Positions 1 through 11,562 of a stretch of 64,000 bases of DNA are shown piece after piece. Source of the DNA: Pararge aegeria (Eukaryota > Arthropoda > Insecta > Lepidoptera > Nymphalidae); NCBI RefSeq assembly GCF_905163445.1, contig NC_053194.1, positions 17,464,921-17,528,920 on the forward strand, read 5' to 3'. Positions within the stretch are counted from its first letter, which is position 1, and each line of letters starts with the position of its first letter. Below the pieces are notes generated by a model that was given only the letters and a program-made list of their open reading frames with translations, did not search any database and was not told where the DNA came from. Both the position numbers and the translations under genes were made by a program.

Positions 1-224
1 CAACTTCAATAATCACCCACAACACGTATGAAACTTTATTAATTCTTGCCAGTTGTAGCGTAGTAGACAAAAATACTGGGTTTCTAAATAAATAAAATAT
101 TCAATTATTTCATAATTTCGAGGACGATGTCCGTTGGTCTGGAAAAATTCAATTTAATTTTCACATTTTTGCTAGATTCACTTTACTGACACGACATAAA
201 GCTATCTGAACATTTTATCAAGTT

Positions 225-656
225 ACTAGCTGTTGCCCGCGACTTTGTCTGCGTTTGATTTTGTTTTTTGATGTGGCATTAAATTTAGTAGTAGATCTAA
301 GAAAAATTAAAGTATGTAGTATCGCTAAGCCTTAAATGAGAGGTTTGCTGCTGTCCGCTGAGGAGTTCTGTCCGGTATCTCCAACCACAGTTTGGGCAAA
401 ATTGAACACATTATAACCTCTATGGTACAAAAATAATTATTTAAATCGGTTATAATTTGTCGGAGTTATGGTGTAAAATCACACATCCCCTCTTCCAAAG
501 GAACCGAGCTTAATGTCGGGGTAAAAAGCATCCTATATTACTTCTAACACTTCTATGAATATGTGTACAAAGTTTCACGAGGATCGGTTAAGTAGTATTT
601 AAGTGAAAGCGTAACAAACAAACTTACATTCACATTTATAATATTAGTAGGGATTA
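225..656 (+). repeat. Dispersed repeat ending AATATTAGTAGGGAT
   Basis: One of at least six copies of a 370-460 bp family running from CTAGCTGTTGCCCGCGACTT to ATAATATTAGTAGGGAT. Recurring inner segments are GATTTTGTTTTTTGATGTGG, TCTCCAACCACA and GAACTCTGTCC-type strings, and TTTCACGAGGATCGGTTAAG. The structure, with a fixed 3' end and no coding capacity, fits a short non-autonomous element. Such GCCCGCGACTTCGTC repeats are common in Lepidoptera. I cannot settle the class. Confidence 0.65.
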
Positions 657-819
657 TTGTGTGTTTCTTAATTCATTTTTTGTTATGTCACCTACGTGCA
701 GCAAAACGTCCTACAGAATTCGTTTATTTGACACAAGTCCGATTTTTCTACAATTGTAGTATTTCAAAACCAATCTTTATTCACAGCCCATCAACGTCCC
801 ACTGCAATCAGAGCCTCCC

Positions 820-1500
820 CATATACATCATCATCATCAAATCAATCGAATCACGTCCACTGCTGGACAGAGGTCTTTTGTAGGGCTTTCCAAACTCCAC
901 GATTCTGGGCCACTTGTGTCCAGCGGCTTCCCGCGATTCACTTGATGTCGTCTGTCCACTTGGTTGGGGGTCGACCAACTTAAATTCAAATTCAAATTCA
1001 TTTATTTCAAGTAGGCCTACTTTATAAGCACCTTTGAAATGTCAAGTATGTATGTTTGTAGTGAATCTACCACCGGTTCGGAAAGCAGATTCTACCGAGA
1101 AGAGCCGGCAAGAAACTCAGTAGTTGCTCTTTTCCAACATCAACATTTACAATCATTTTGCTATCTTGCGGGAGATGAGAGCGAGGCTGGCTGCTTCAAA
1201 CCTTGTCATTGAGGAATTCATCAAATGTATAGTAACCTCGCTGTACTAGATGCGTTTGTACACATTTTTCAAATGTATGCAATGGTAGGTCAAGAATTTC
1301 CTTAGGAATCATGTTGTAAAAGCGTATACTTAACCCCAACGCTGCGTTAACCGGTGCGGGGTAGAACTCCAACACCTTGGAACCCTTAACGTCCATCGGT
1401 TCTCCGAGCTTTGTGCCCCGCCCATTGCAACTTCAGCTTCGCTTAGCTATGTCGGTGACTTTAGTTCTTATACGGATCTCCTCATTTAGGTTTATAAATA
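820..1500 (-). mobile_element. RTE-like LINE C-terminus, interrupted
   Basis: Minus-strand pieces read NEEIRIRTKVTDIAKRS at the upstream end, then GSKVLEFYPAPVNA, and after the inserted element GRPPTKWTDDI and QVAQNRGVWKALQKTSVQQW. These are consecutive parts of the C-terminus of RTE-like reverse transcriptases common in moths and butterflies. A GAT-repeat 3' end (CATCATCAT on the plus strand) closes it near 820. Confidence 0.65.
980..1335 (-). mobile_element. LINE 3' end nested inside an RTE-like fragment
   Basis: Minus-strand end of a jockey/CR1-like LINE: RFYNMIPKEILDLPLHTFEK, then GYYTFDEFLNDKV, then a 3' UTR ending in TTGAA-type short repeats. It splits an RTE-like fragment (820-975 and 1340-1500) and is bounded by CCAAC at 975-979 and 1336-1340. 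Other pieces of the same family lie at 3502-3823, 26041-26211, 30795-30950, 38833-38930, 51720-52060 and 63214-63323. Confidence 0.7.
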
Positions 1501-1539
1501 GTAACATCAGTAGGAATAAGTTAGTTCCAGCATTTAGAC

Positions 1540-1882
1540 TTTGATCTGGGCACATGCCTTTAGGCAAGTTCAAACATCTAATGAGGAAAGTTGATTCTCC
1601 CAATTGTGATGTATGTTTTGCTCGTACTAATGGCGTGTGTTCGGAATCACAGGTTGCGAGAAACACTGACGTATAAACTGAATATTAATATTATGAATAA
1701 TGACATTTATAACTCTATTATTATCGAACCGTTGATCATTTCGGCAATGAAACTTTATAGATTGATTCTCACAAATTGTTGTAGTTTAAGATTTATGCGT
1801 ATTTAGGACTCATATTGTGTGCCACGATGGGGTTCACATAAGGGTAACCTATAAAAGTCCCTTAAATAAACAAATAAAAAAA
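1540..1882 (+). mobile_element. LINE 3' end with zinc-knuckle-like C-terminus
   Basis: Plus-strand reading gives HMPLGKFKHLMRKVDSPNCD, then VCFARTNGVCSESQVA, a CxxC-containing end like that found after the RT of several LINE groups. A UTR then ends in AAATAAACAAATAAAAAAA. Only the tail end is present. Confidence 0.5.
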
Positions 1883-2194
1883 CGAGTCTGTTTTAGAGCA
1901 TAGACCCACCACGCTGCTCCAAAGCGGGTTGGTGGGTTCAAACCAATCCTATATATATAAAAAAATGTAGTGTTTGTCACACCCCTTTAAAATTGCTCGA
2001 CCGATTTTTGTGATTTTATTTATGTAAGAGTTTATTAGTTTATTTAGGTACGAGTCATGAGAATGGATCGAAAAGCTTATTTCATACTACGAGGTCTTAC
2101 AAGTGTCCATATACAGATTTTTTTTTCTATTTTGTTGATAAATTTTTGATTTTGTATTTTTTGATATGGCATCACAAATAGACCTGCCCCCACT

Positions 2195-2421
2195 GGGTTA
2201 TAGATATTTAGGGTATGCACTAAGCGGGCGGATGATATAAACTAAAAAAATCTCCAGTTCGAGTTTTAAAAAACATAAGGATAGATATTGGTTGATTAGA
2301 CATTGATTTTTATGAGAGTTATAAAAAGATAAAGTTTGTAAAACTTGTACTGAAGATTTTCTTCATTTTATATCATCTGCATACCCTGTGCATACCCTAT
2401 ATGCACGCCACTGCTATAACC
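2195..2421. mobile_element. Older copy of the CAGTGGCGTGC MITE
   Basis: The right end TGCATACCCTGTGCATACCC and ATGCACGCCACTGCTATAAC matches the element at 51327; the left arm is degenerate (GGGTATGCACTAAGCGGGCG). The inner part TTTTTATGAGAGTTATAAAA also corresponds. Confidence 0.6.
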
Positions 2422-2820
2422 CCATTGGAACCGATTTCCATCACTGTAAAAGTAAGTTTTACTTTAAAAGCTTCAAATAAAAAACACACAACTGCATTCA
2501 CAGGTGCTGCCGGGAATTGAACTCTGTCCCACTGAAAAGGGACCGAAGTCCTAACAAATAGTTTACCAACAGCGCGACTTCAGTATCGCGTGAATGAACT
2601 TATGTTTTAAAAGTATACATAGTTATTTGTGGTGTTGGAATAACAATACGTAGTTCGTGCGCATTATGTAACTAGCCTATAACATGACTGTGTATGAGAT
2701 GTCGTGTCTGCAGCATCCTTTGTGCAGCTGTTACTCGAGCTATACAAAAGCTATTGTTCGTCAGGTGTCAAAAGGAATTTCCAATAACTTTCCCTGTCCT
2801 CTACACTAGACTTCATCATA

Positions 2821-3478
2821 TTTTTTTTTTTTTTTTTTTTTTTATATTTATAGACGAGCGCTTGACTGCAATCACACCTGATGGTAAGCGATGATGCAGC
2901 CTAAGGTGGAGCGCGCTTGCCTAGAAGATGCCTATTCACTCTTGATTTGAAGGTACTAATGTTGTAAGAACTGGGGAAAATGGAAGCTGGAAGAGCATTC
3001 CAGATCCTAGCGGTGCGAATTAGAAACGAAGATGCGAAGCGCTTCGTACGCGTCCGCGGTATATCGACCACGTAGGGATGCAGATCCTTCCGGTGCCTCG
3101 CGGTTCGATGGTAAAAAGGCGAGGGGGGAACTAGATCAAATAGTTCTTGAGCACACTCTCCGAAATATATCCTATAGAATACCGAAAGGCAGGCAACCTT
3201 GCGACGATGTTCCAAACTCTTAAGTTTTTTATTGGCTAGGTCACCGATGAGCCTTCTAGCACGGCGATCGACCGAATCCAGGGCATCAAGCTGATACTTG
3301 GCAGAGCCATCCCATAAATGGGAACAGTACTCCATTCACGATCGAACTTGAGCTTGGTACAAGGTAAGAAGCTGTTCAGGCGTGAAGTACCGCTTGACTT
3401 TATTGAGGATGCCAAGTTTCTTGCCAGCTGTTTTTGCCCTGGATTCGATGTATTGATAACCGATGGGGTTATAGGGGA
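2821..3478 (-). mobile_element. 5'-truncated LINE (RT C-terminus) with poly(A) tail
   Basis: Minus-strand frame 2901-3335 reads MEYCSHLWDGSAKYQLDALD and, later, SSFLIRTARIWNALPASIFP, the C-terminal end of a non-LTR reverse transcriptase. Upstream in the same frame LLTLYQAQVR is followed by a stop, so the copy is dead. It ends in 23 T on the plus strand (2821-2843), the poly(A) tail. Degenerate copies lie at 35308-36005 and 38985-39231. Confidence 0.8.
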
Positions 3479-3501
3479 CGAAATTTTTCAAAAAAAATAA
3501 A

Positions 3502-3823
3502 TTTTCAATTCATTTATTTCAAGTAGGCCTAACATGAGCACTTTTGAATCGTCAAGTATGTATGTTTGTTGTGACTCTACCGGTTCGGAAAGCAGATTCT
3601 ACCGAGAAGATCCGGAAAGAAACTCAATAGCTTCTCTTTTCCAACATCAACATTTACAATCATTTTTCTATTTTGCGGGAGATGAGAGCGAGGCTGGCTG
3701 CTTCCAATCTACCTTGTCATTAAGGAATTCATCAAATGTATAGTAACCTCGCTGTATTAGACGTGCTTTTACACATTTTCTAAATGTATATGTTGGTAGG
3801 TCAAGAATTACCTTAGGAATCAT
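3502..3823 (-). mobile_element. LINE 3' end fragment (FDEFLNDK family)
   Basis: Close copy of 980-1335 in the same orientation: short-repeat 3' terminus, UTR with the CCGGTTCGG segment, and the end of the RT frame (YTFDEFLND with a changed start). It directly follows the WNALP-type LINE fragment, so the two may be a nested or adjacent insertion pair. Confidence 0.65.
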
Positions 3824-4791
3824 CAGGAGAACAATCAAAGGAGTTCTGCACCTTTCGCAGACTATATGCAGATACTAATTTATGTCCGTTTCTAGTAAGT
3901 CGATTGTTAGTATCAGTTTTTTGTTTATAAAGAGTAAACTCACTGTCTCACAAAGACTATATTATTATAAATATATTGCGAAGCTACTGTAAGGATACTT
4001 ATTTGTTTAAATTTTTCACGAAGTCGCGTGATCCAAGTTTATATATCGTTTTTATAGTCGTACAGCTCTTTTTTGTAGTATAAATATACTTTTAATATCA
4101 AAATAGAACAATTATTTCTTTTTTGTTACTTAATGACATTGCCATTTTAAATTCAAAGGCCAGCCACGGGGCACGGGTCTCCTCTTAAAATGAGATGGGT
4201 GTTGGATATATAAATCAATAGATTAAATTAAAAATGTTAGAAGTCTGGAAAGTAAGCGGTGCCTTACCGTCATCGAACTCGGTCCCAGCCGAACAGGAAG
4301 CCTTGGCCACTGCGCTATCACCACTTGGTACCTCACCTAAACTGGCAAATTGACGACGTTAAACATACTTTTAAGTTCAATTTTTTCAAAAGTATAACAA
4401 TTAAAAAGAACTGCGACGTTCGCAAGAATGCGAGTTGCATTTAAACTTGGTCTTCGGAAATAAAACTTAAAGAGAAAACTTGACCAGCGAACGGTCCGAC
4501 GAGAATAATGCACAAGTTAAGTGCCCGTAGATCGTTTTAAACTCGAGCGGTTGAAAGAACTGTTATTATTTGAATTTTTTAAATGTTAACATTATATCTG
4601 CAAGCACTTGCTTCAGCAGTGAAGGAATACATTTTGAGAAAACCTGCATGCCTGAGAGTATTGCATAATGTTCTGAAAGATGTTTGGAGTCCAGCGATAC
4701 GCACTGAGCCAGCGAGATGGACTACGGCCTTAAACAATTGATAAACGACTAAGACACCGGGAGGTATCTTTGCATCGTTCGAGTACATGTA

Positions 4792-4859
4792 GGATAAAAA
4801 TACGACTGCATTATCGATATACTCCAGAGTATATCGATAATGCAGTCGTATTTTTATCC
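4792..4859. repeat. Perfect 33-bp palindrome arms with 2-nt spacer
   Basis: 4792-4824 and 4827-4859 are exact reverse complements (the first arm starts GGATAAAAATACGACTGC) with CA between them. Pairing stops at once on both outer flanks. Confidence 0.95.
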
Positions 4860-5445
4860 AAATACCCACCAATTCCATGTCATGAACATTGGTTATTAAT
4901 CAAATGTTTAATTATTTACCCACTATTTTTATCTCCTGTCTAAAATATCATTTTGGGACAGAGCTTTTCCGAAGAAAGACTACCGCCATGCTTTTTTCTG
5001 CCGCCAAGAAGCATTGCTCTCTTCCGGTCTGAAGGGTGCGATTGCCGGTGTAATAACAGACACGTGAGACTTTACACCTAAGCGTGATGTTGGACACATG
5101 TCGGTACTTTTTGGACGTGTTGATTTTCCAATTACCATTGGATTGGTCCGTCATTTATCTATATAAAGCATGACACTATATAATTTTTTTCGCGCGTTTT
5201 TTTCACTTTCTCCGCCATATCCTTTTAGTTGCCTCGTGCGACACCCGCGGGTAAAGGAGAGGCGGTTGCGATTGTATATGGATCTGCTGTCAATGATATG
5301 CAATATACTGCATATCAGCGCAATATACTAGGTTACACAAGTTCATAATTCGTTTAAAGGATATTGCAAAGTCAAAGTCAAATATTTCTTTATTCAAATA
5401 GCCATATAGATGACACTTTTTGCGTACATCCCTATGCCTATCCCT

Positions 5446-5856
5446 ATCCCTACTAATATTATAAATGTGAATGTAAGTTTGTTTGTTACGCTTTCACGCA
5501 AAAACTACTTAACCGATCCTCATGAAACTTTGTACACATATTCTTGGAAGTGTTAGAAGTAATAAAGAATACTTTTTCTCCTGACGCTATGCTTGGTTCC
5601 TTTGGGAGAGGGTATGAAAGTGTTTGACGATTTTGCACCATAACTCCGACAAATTATAACCGATTTAAATAATTATTTTTGTGATACAGAGGTTATAATA
5701 TGTGTTTAATTTTGCCAAAACTTTGAGCAGATCTGATAAATGTAGTTGGAGATAGAGGACAGAACTCGATACTGAATACTTGAATGAAAATTGAATGCTA
5801 CATCAAAAAACAAAATCAAACGCAGACGAAGTCGCCGGTAACAACTAGACATAGAA
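5446..5856 (-). repeat. Dispersed AATATTAGTAGGGAT repeat, minus copy
   Basis: Reverse-complement copy from ATCCCTACTAATATTATAAA to AGACGAAGTCGCCGGTAACA. A segment before AACTCGATACTGAATACTTG is missing compared with the copy at 18182. Confidence 0.6.
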
Positions 5857-5884
5857 GTGAGTTGATTGTGTTTTTAAATGACAA

Positions 5885-6110
5885 TGTGAGATGGTGCCAA
5901 AAAACCGTCTAAGTTTGTTGTGGGCTTCTTCTTAGACCAGGACGCGTTTGGAACCCTCGGAGCTTTGGTTATTAGTTTACGAATACGAATATCGCCATAA
6001 TCTAACTACCATTTCTCATGTAATTTAAGTCTCACTACCGTGTACATATTTCTCATGTAATCATATGTGCCATCTATGCGCCTACTTGAATAAAGATACC
6101 TACTACCTAT
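5885..6110 (+). mobile_element. LINE 3' UTR fragment (16135 family), plus strand
   Basis: Reverse-complement match to the UTR at 16135-16340, including TTAGACCAGGACGCGTTTGG and a CCTACTTGAATAAAGATA end. It lies directly after a copy of the 600-bp dispersed repeat. Confidence 0.55.
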
Positions 6111-6884
6111 GTTACAGTTACACGCCCAGCTCATTAGTGGGCGACGACGAGTTGTTACAATGGGTCCTTTTAACAAGCTGCTAATACTACAGCTTGTTAG
6201 CCAAAGCCCTGCTTTGATATCGTAATTTAAAAATTAAATATATATTCATTATTTCATAAGCGTTTTTACTTATCACAGAAAAGGTATAGTTTATTTTTTC
6301 TTGTATTATAATACAGGCAGTGTTTTTCTTTGATACAAAAGAAGAAGTAATTTTTAATTTTTAAGTTAACCATTAGTCAAACCCTTTCATTTGGTAATCA
6401 TATTGCGGGAGTTGTGAAATATGGAATCCGCCATTTTGTAGCAGCAGCCCACAGAGTTAAGAACATACAGAAAACTCTACTTTAGTAGTGGTTCCCGAAA
6501 AGTCGTTGGTCACTTTATACCATTTAGCAGTTGACAGTATTTATTGTAACTGTAATGTTCTAAAAGCTTACCATAAAAAAGGAAAATGGGTAAAGTTTTG
6601 TGAGCTAGCAACATTCTACGTGTGTGAAGTGAGACGTGCCAGGGGAATTTTCACTGTTTTCGGACACATAAAATAATGGCTGATTGAGGGTTCTGTATGT
6701 TCGTAACCTCAACAGCCATCTTGGATAAACAATTATACCGGATATACGTAATTTTATGTATATAGTATAGCTAAAGGTGTACAGATAATAATAATGTACA
6801 TTTAAAGCATTAAAATCTCTTTTTATATTATTCATTTATTATTCGCTTTTCCATGGCAACAAACAGTACTTATACACATATTAT

Positions 6885-6930
6885 GAGTAGTATATATGAT
6901 TATTTATTGAAATAATCATATATACTACTC
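6885..6930. repeat. Perfect 21-bp palindrome arms with 4-nt spacer
   Basis: 6885-6905 pairs with 6910-6930 (GAGTAGTATATATGATTATT start), loop ATTG. No longer element surrounds it. Confidence 0.9.
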
Positions 6931-7025
6931 AAAATAAATGAGTTTAAAGTTTGAATTTTGCATGCCCCGCTTAGTATTGCCCATTTTGTAGGCGATGATT
7001 TCCACTAAAACTCGACGATCGATAC

Positions 7026-7047
7026 GGGGGGGGGGGGGGGGGGGGGG
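7026..7047. repeat. 22-base G homopolymer
   Basis: Uninterrupted G run in otherwise AT-rich sequence. Such runs are unstable and prone to length errors in assembly. Confidence 0.95.
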
Positions 7048-7176
7048 TCATCTGTATCACCCGTCAATTATTACTGTAACAAAGATAATAACGAAAACTA
7101 AAAAGTGAAAGAGGATAATTATGTAAAAGGGGTGGATAGGGACAGCTGAGGATAGTTATTTAAAAAAAGTGCATAG

Positions 7177-7437
7177 TTTGACGGCCGATTGGCGCTCAGC
7201 TGAACTCAGCAAGCAGCGCTCTGCTTTCTGAGTTCGATTCGAAGGCCGTGGGTTCGATTCCCAAAACTGGAAAAATGTTTGTGTGAAAGTATAAATAATA
7301 TAAAATAAGAATTGATATATATTATTCATAATAATATTCATCAGTCATCTCAGTACCCATAACAAAAGCTATGCTTACTTTGGGGCTAGATGGCAATGTG
7401 TGTATTGTCGTAGTATATTTATTTACTTATATATTTA
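7177..7437 (+). mobile_element. tRNA-derived SINE (GGCCGATTGGCGC family)
   Basis: The head resembles a tRNA, with a B-box-like GGTTCGATTCCC near 7251 and an A-box-like GATTGGCGC. The body continues with a GTATAAAT segment and ends TTTGGGGCTAGATGGCAATG, then TGTGTATTGTCGTAGTATAT and TTTATT repeats. Further copies: 9671-9915 (-), 11305-11535, 23598-23700 (-), 25057-25122 (-, tail), 26540-26785 (-), 42115-42335 (+), 48482-48702 (-). Confidence 0.7.
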
Positions 7438-8032
7438 CTTATTGTGACAGCTAATAGAAGTGAGTGTAAGGAGAAGATGTTACGCCCCTGTTAGCATAGG
7501 TTAAATGCAAGAAAGAGTATTTAGGGAAAGAAGTTTATACTACTTTAAGGTAAAACATATTATGGCACCACCAAATATAAATGTAAGTATATTATGTAAG
7601 ATGGTGTTTCTGTAACCGGCGCGAATCCCATCGATTTTCTATTTAAAGCAACGCCTATGTACGTCGCACCATAGAAACAGTTCACCATGGCACTGTACTA
7701 TCATTATCTATGTTATTTATGGAATAAAATTTGAATTTCCGTTATCCATAGCTATAAAACCTGTAATAACCTACACCTTATATTATAGGTATCGCGATCG
7801 TTTAACATTTAAAAAATGTAGCAGTCTGCTGTATCGATATTTGAAGCGGTGATAGCCAAGTAGAACTTCGACTTCACTTTCGGAGTGACAGTGCTTAATT
7901 AAAATTTAAATAGAGCCTCAAATTAATAATGAAGTTTGTAATAACTTGAAAATAGATGTAGTCATTTCGCTATTACGTACAGAAAGTTTAATTTTATTCA
8001 TGTGTACAGAAATGGAAAAAATAGTAGTAGAT

Positions 8033-8345
8033 TAGAGGTTATAGCCCAGTGGGTAGGACTTCGACTTCACTTTTGGGGGGCCGAGTTCAGATCCCTGCAC
8101 GCACCTCTAACCTTTCTTGGTTATGTGCGTCTTAAGCAATTAAAATATCGCTTGTTTCAACGGTGAAATACATCGTGAGGAAACCTGCATGCCTGTGATT
8201 TCTCCATAATGTTCTTAATTTCAACTAAACTAAATGACTACGGCCCTAACCCCTTGTTATTGTGCGAGGGACGAGGAGTTAAGGCCGTAGTCCACCACGC
8301 TGTCCCAGGGAGGATTGGTGGACCCCAATCTTCAATTACCTACAC
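8033..8345 (+). mobile_element. tRNA-derived SINE (GATAGCCCAGTGGGT family)
   Basis: Plus copy. Head GGTTATAGCCCAGTGGGTAG, then a B-box-like GAGTTCAGATCCCTGC, then GAAATACATCGTGAGGAAAC and the CCACCACGCTG block. Confidence 0.7.
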
Positions 8346-9670
8346 CCATATTGTAGCGGTCTCAACATTACAGAAGGCGCAACAAAAATCCTGCATCGCG
8401 CTAGCGAAGTGTTTACATACATAGCTCCCGTACACATATTAGCATCTCTATCGTTTAACATTTAAAATATTAAAGAGTCTGCTGTATCGATGTTAGAATT
8501 ATATGATGTTTGGGTTGATATGATGATGATTTTTCGTGGTTTTAGTTACAAGCGTATTGTATTCGGATCTCGGGGTCTTGGATTCGACTTCTAAACTAGC
8601 CCACAGTTCTCAGGTTCTCAGGGTTAAGGCCTGATTGTCCACAACGCTACGCCAAATGTGGATGTGGATTTCTTACGAAGGGAGAAGGCCCAGGGTCATC
8701 CGAAATGATAAGTGACCTTCTCATTAATGAAAATCGGAACGAAATACAGAATTAAATTTAAGGTAACTTCCCATTAATCATTTCAAATTCATAACCGAGT
8801 TCTTAACCACAATTAGAAAGTACTTATATAGAAATTTACGTCACAGAATGCTCAATTAATATTTGCCTTGGAGAGGGCTCAGGATTAATTCCAAAATAAT
8901 GACAGATTGAACCGTCCCAACAACGGACAGTTCGGACAAAGCAATCCTTGTTTCCAAAATATGTTTTCCGAGAAGGTCCCCAATACCTACTCGATAATAT
9001 AACGAAGCCTGTCAAAGGATTTATTCCGAATTCTTGGAAAAGCCTTTTATTCCTCGCGGTACTTTATAAAGCTTAGCGAAAAAAAAACACTAAAAGCTAT
9101 CTTGTATCACAAATATGTCTCAATTTATTTTTTATTTTATCCACAACCATGTGGAGTGGAGTATCGAAGAAAGTATAAATTTCACCATACAGATTTTCCT
9201 GCTTTTCGCGGAGTGCAGCAAATTGAGCTTAGTTTTCATAATATGCGTTTTTTATTTAAAGGCATTCAAATATCAGCTACTTAAATGGTGAAGGAAAACA
9301 TCGTGAACCAACCTGCATGCATTGGAGTTCTCCATAACGTTCTTAAGGGTGTGTGAAGTCTACCAACCGCACTTGGCCATAGTGTTGGACTTACGCCAAC
9401 ACACCTCGCATTCTGAGGGGAGAACCGTGCCGAGTGTGTTAGCCGAGTAATGGGTTTATGGTATATATAAATGTAATACCGGCGAGTAGAATCGCATACA
9501 TACTTTCCTAGGGTATCCTAAACGCACCTATCCTACACCCGACCAGTAATCAGAAGAATTAAGCCATGAAATACAAAAAGTTTTTTTATTGGGTTAATTA
9601 ATCGGGCTATCACAACTAAACGTTCATTATATGTAAATTTTAACTGTGTAGTATAGATAAATAAATAAAT

Positions 9671-9915
9671 AATTAATAAATATACTACGACAATACACAC
9701 ATCGCCATCTAGCCCCAAAGTAAGCGTAGCTTGTGTTATGGGTACTGAGATGGCTGATGAATATTTTTAGAAATACTTAGAAAATACATATAAACACCCA
9801 GACACTGAAAAACATCCATGCTCATTACATAAACATTTTCCAGCAGTGGGAATCGAACCCACGGCCTTGGGCTCAGAAAGCAAGGTCGCTGTAAACTGCG
9901 CCAATCGGCAGATGA
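9671..9915 (-). mobile_element. tRNA-derived SINE (GGCCGATTGGCGC family)
   Basis: Nearly full minus copy, from TATACTACGACAATACACAC to the tRNA-like head with GGAATCGAACCCACGGCCTT and GCGCCAATCGGC. Confidence 0.7.
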
Positions 9916-10676
9916 AAATTGGTATATAACAAAATGTCATCAATATATACAACTAGAAAAATTATCATAATATATTCATTCCCATTTTAACGGCTTTATA
10001 ACTTATAAAGCCTTTAAGAAGTGCAAAAAATATTTTTCATATCCAAGTGGTAGTTTTGGAGATTAGTGTGTTCAGAATAAAAAAAATGAACTCCTCAATT
10101 GGTTATAAGTAGAGCGAAAATAGAAGAAGATTTAAAATGTGAATGACGTCTAACTTTACTCGGCATAATTTTGTCAAAAACATCTCTTGAAATTTTCAAC
10201 AAGATTTTTCGCTGAAATCATAATATCAGATTTCATCTTAAAAACTTGAGACAAAAGCAGATTTTTTATTATCATTAAGTTTCACTTTCTTTCCAACACC
10301 ATTTTAGTCTTTTCACTTTGATTATTCAATATTTTTTTAAACAAGATTTCATTGACTGCACAAAATCCAACGAACCCAGCAAAATTGATGAGCGAATAAA
10401 ATTATCTGCTAGATATAAATTATTTAAGCTTCGTTAAAGGAATAACGTTGATTATTTTTCCGACCCAAATATCGACCAATAGAATTGCACCATTCGACGT
10501 CACGTGGTACAACCTACATGGTATTATACTGATAATTTTTTGAAAATTTTCTCTGGTAGTTGCTATATATATTTTGCTATATTTATTCATTATGAAATTC
10601 TTATTTGTTAACTGTACATTTCGTCTCATGGTGCAATTCTATTGGCCGACATTTGGGACGGAAAAATAATCCCCCG

Positions 10677-10855
10677 AATACCACACGAGCTTCAAAATTA
10701 TCTGGCATTTCCCTCAAGGTTCGTTGCAAACAAATGAAGGATTCAAGTTTTTCAGGTTAAAAAATCACGAGCGCGAAGCGCGAGTGATTTTTCCTGAAAA
10801 ACTTGACGAAAAATGATCGGGAAATACCCGATAATTTTGAAGCTCTTGTGGTATT
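10677..10855. mobile_element. 179-bp fold-back element
   Basis: The ends AATACCACACGAGCTTCAAA and TTTTGAAGCTCTTGTGGTATT pair over about 37 bases, and an inner stem, CAAGTTTTTCAGG with CCTGAAAAACTTG, surrounds a GAGCGCGAAGCGCG core. The right-hand bases beyond pair less well. Confidence 0.65.
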
Positions 10856-10904
10856 ATAAGTGACTATTTTTAATGAGTATTTTTTTGATAACTTGCTTAT
10901 TAAA

Positions 10905-11060
10905 CCATATGTAATTACATGAGAAATGTGTACATGGTAGTGAGAAGATGGCGATAACCATATCCGTAAACTTAAAACTAAAGCTACGAGCGTTCCAAAC
11001 ACGTCCTGGTCTAAGCAGCCCACAATAAACTTAGCCGGGTGTTCTTTTTTGTCATCACCA
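10905..11060 (-). mobile_element. LINE 3' UTR fragment (16135 family)
   Basis: Shares with 16195-16340 the GGTAGTGAGAxGATGGCGAT segment, AAACTAAAGCTACGAG, the CGTCCTGGTCTAAG block and the CTTAGCCGGGTGTT end, in the same orientation. No coding part remains. Confidence 0.55.
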
Positions 11061-11304
11061 TCTCATATTGTTATTCAAAATTATAAGAATTGTTTTTTTT
11101 TGTGTAGTGTAGTGTATTGCAATGCAAGAACTGTCAGATGTTCTCAGCTGAAATCGGTGCTGTGGTTGAATCGAACGTAATTTTGGTTAAGGTTGTAGCT
11201 TGATTATTACATACTCTGGCAGGACGATGCCTGAACCAAATTAAATATATATTTTTAAATTATACGACTGCAAGATTGGAAATACAACTCTGATGTCAAG
11301 TATT

Positions 11305-11535
11305 TGGCGGCAGTTTGGCGCAGCGCCAGCGATCCTGCTTTCTAAGTACAAAGCCTTAGGTTCAATTCCCACAACTAGAAAATGTTTGTGTGTTGAACAT
11401 GACTGTTTTTCAGGGTCTGGGTGTTTATATGTACATTATAAGTATTTATGTATATATGTGTGCATTTTTAAATAAATAAATATATACTACGAGAATACAC
11501 ATCGCCATCTAGCCCCAAAGTAAGCGTAGCTTGTA
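11305..11535. mobile_element. SINE with inverted 3' portion
   Basis: 11305-11460 is a plus-oriented head and body (CTTAGGTTCAATTCCCACAA, then TGTTTTTCAGGGTCTGGGTG). 11478-11535 is the tail of the same family in the opposite orientation (ATCGCCATCTAGCCCCAAAG). Either two truncated copies face each other or one copy suffered an inversion on insertion. Confidence 0.6.
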
Positions 11536-11562
11536 TAGAATATTTTCATGAATAATATCCAG

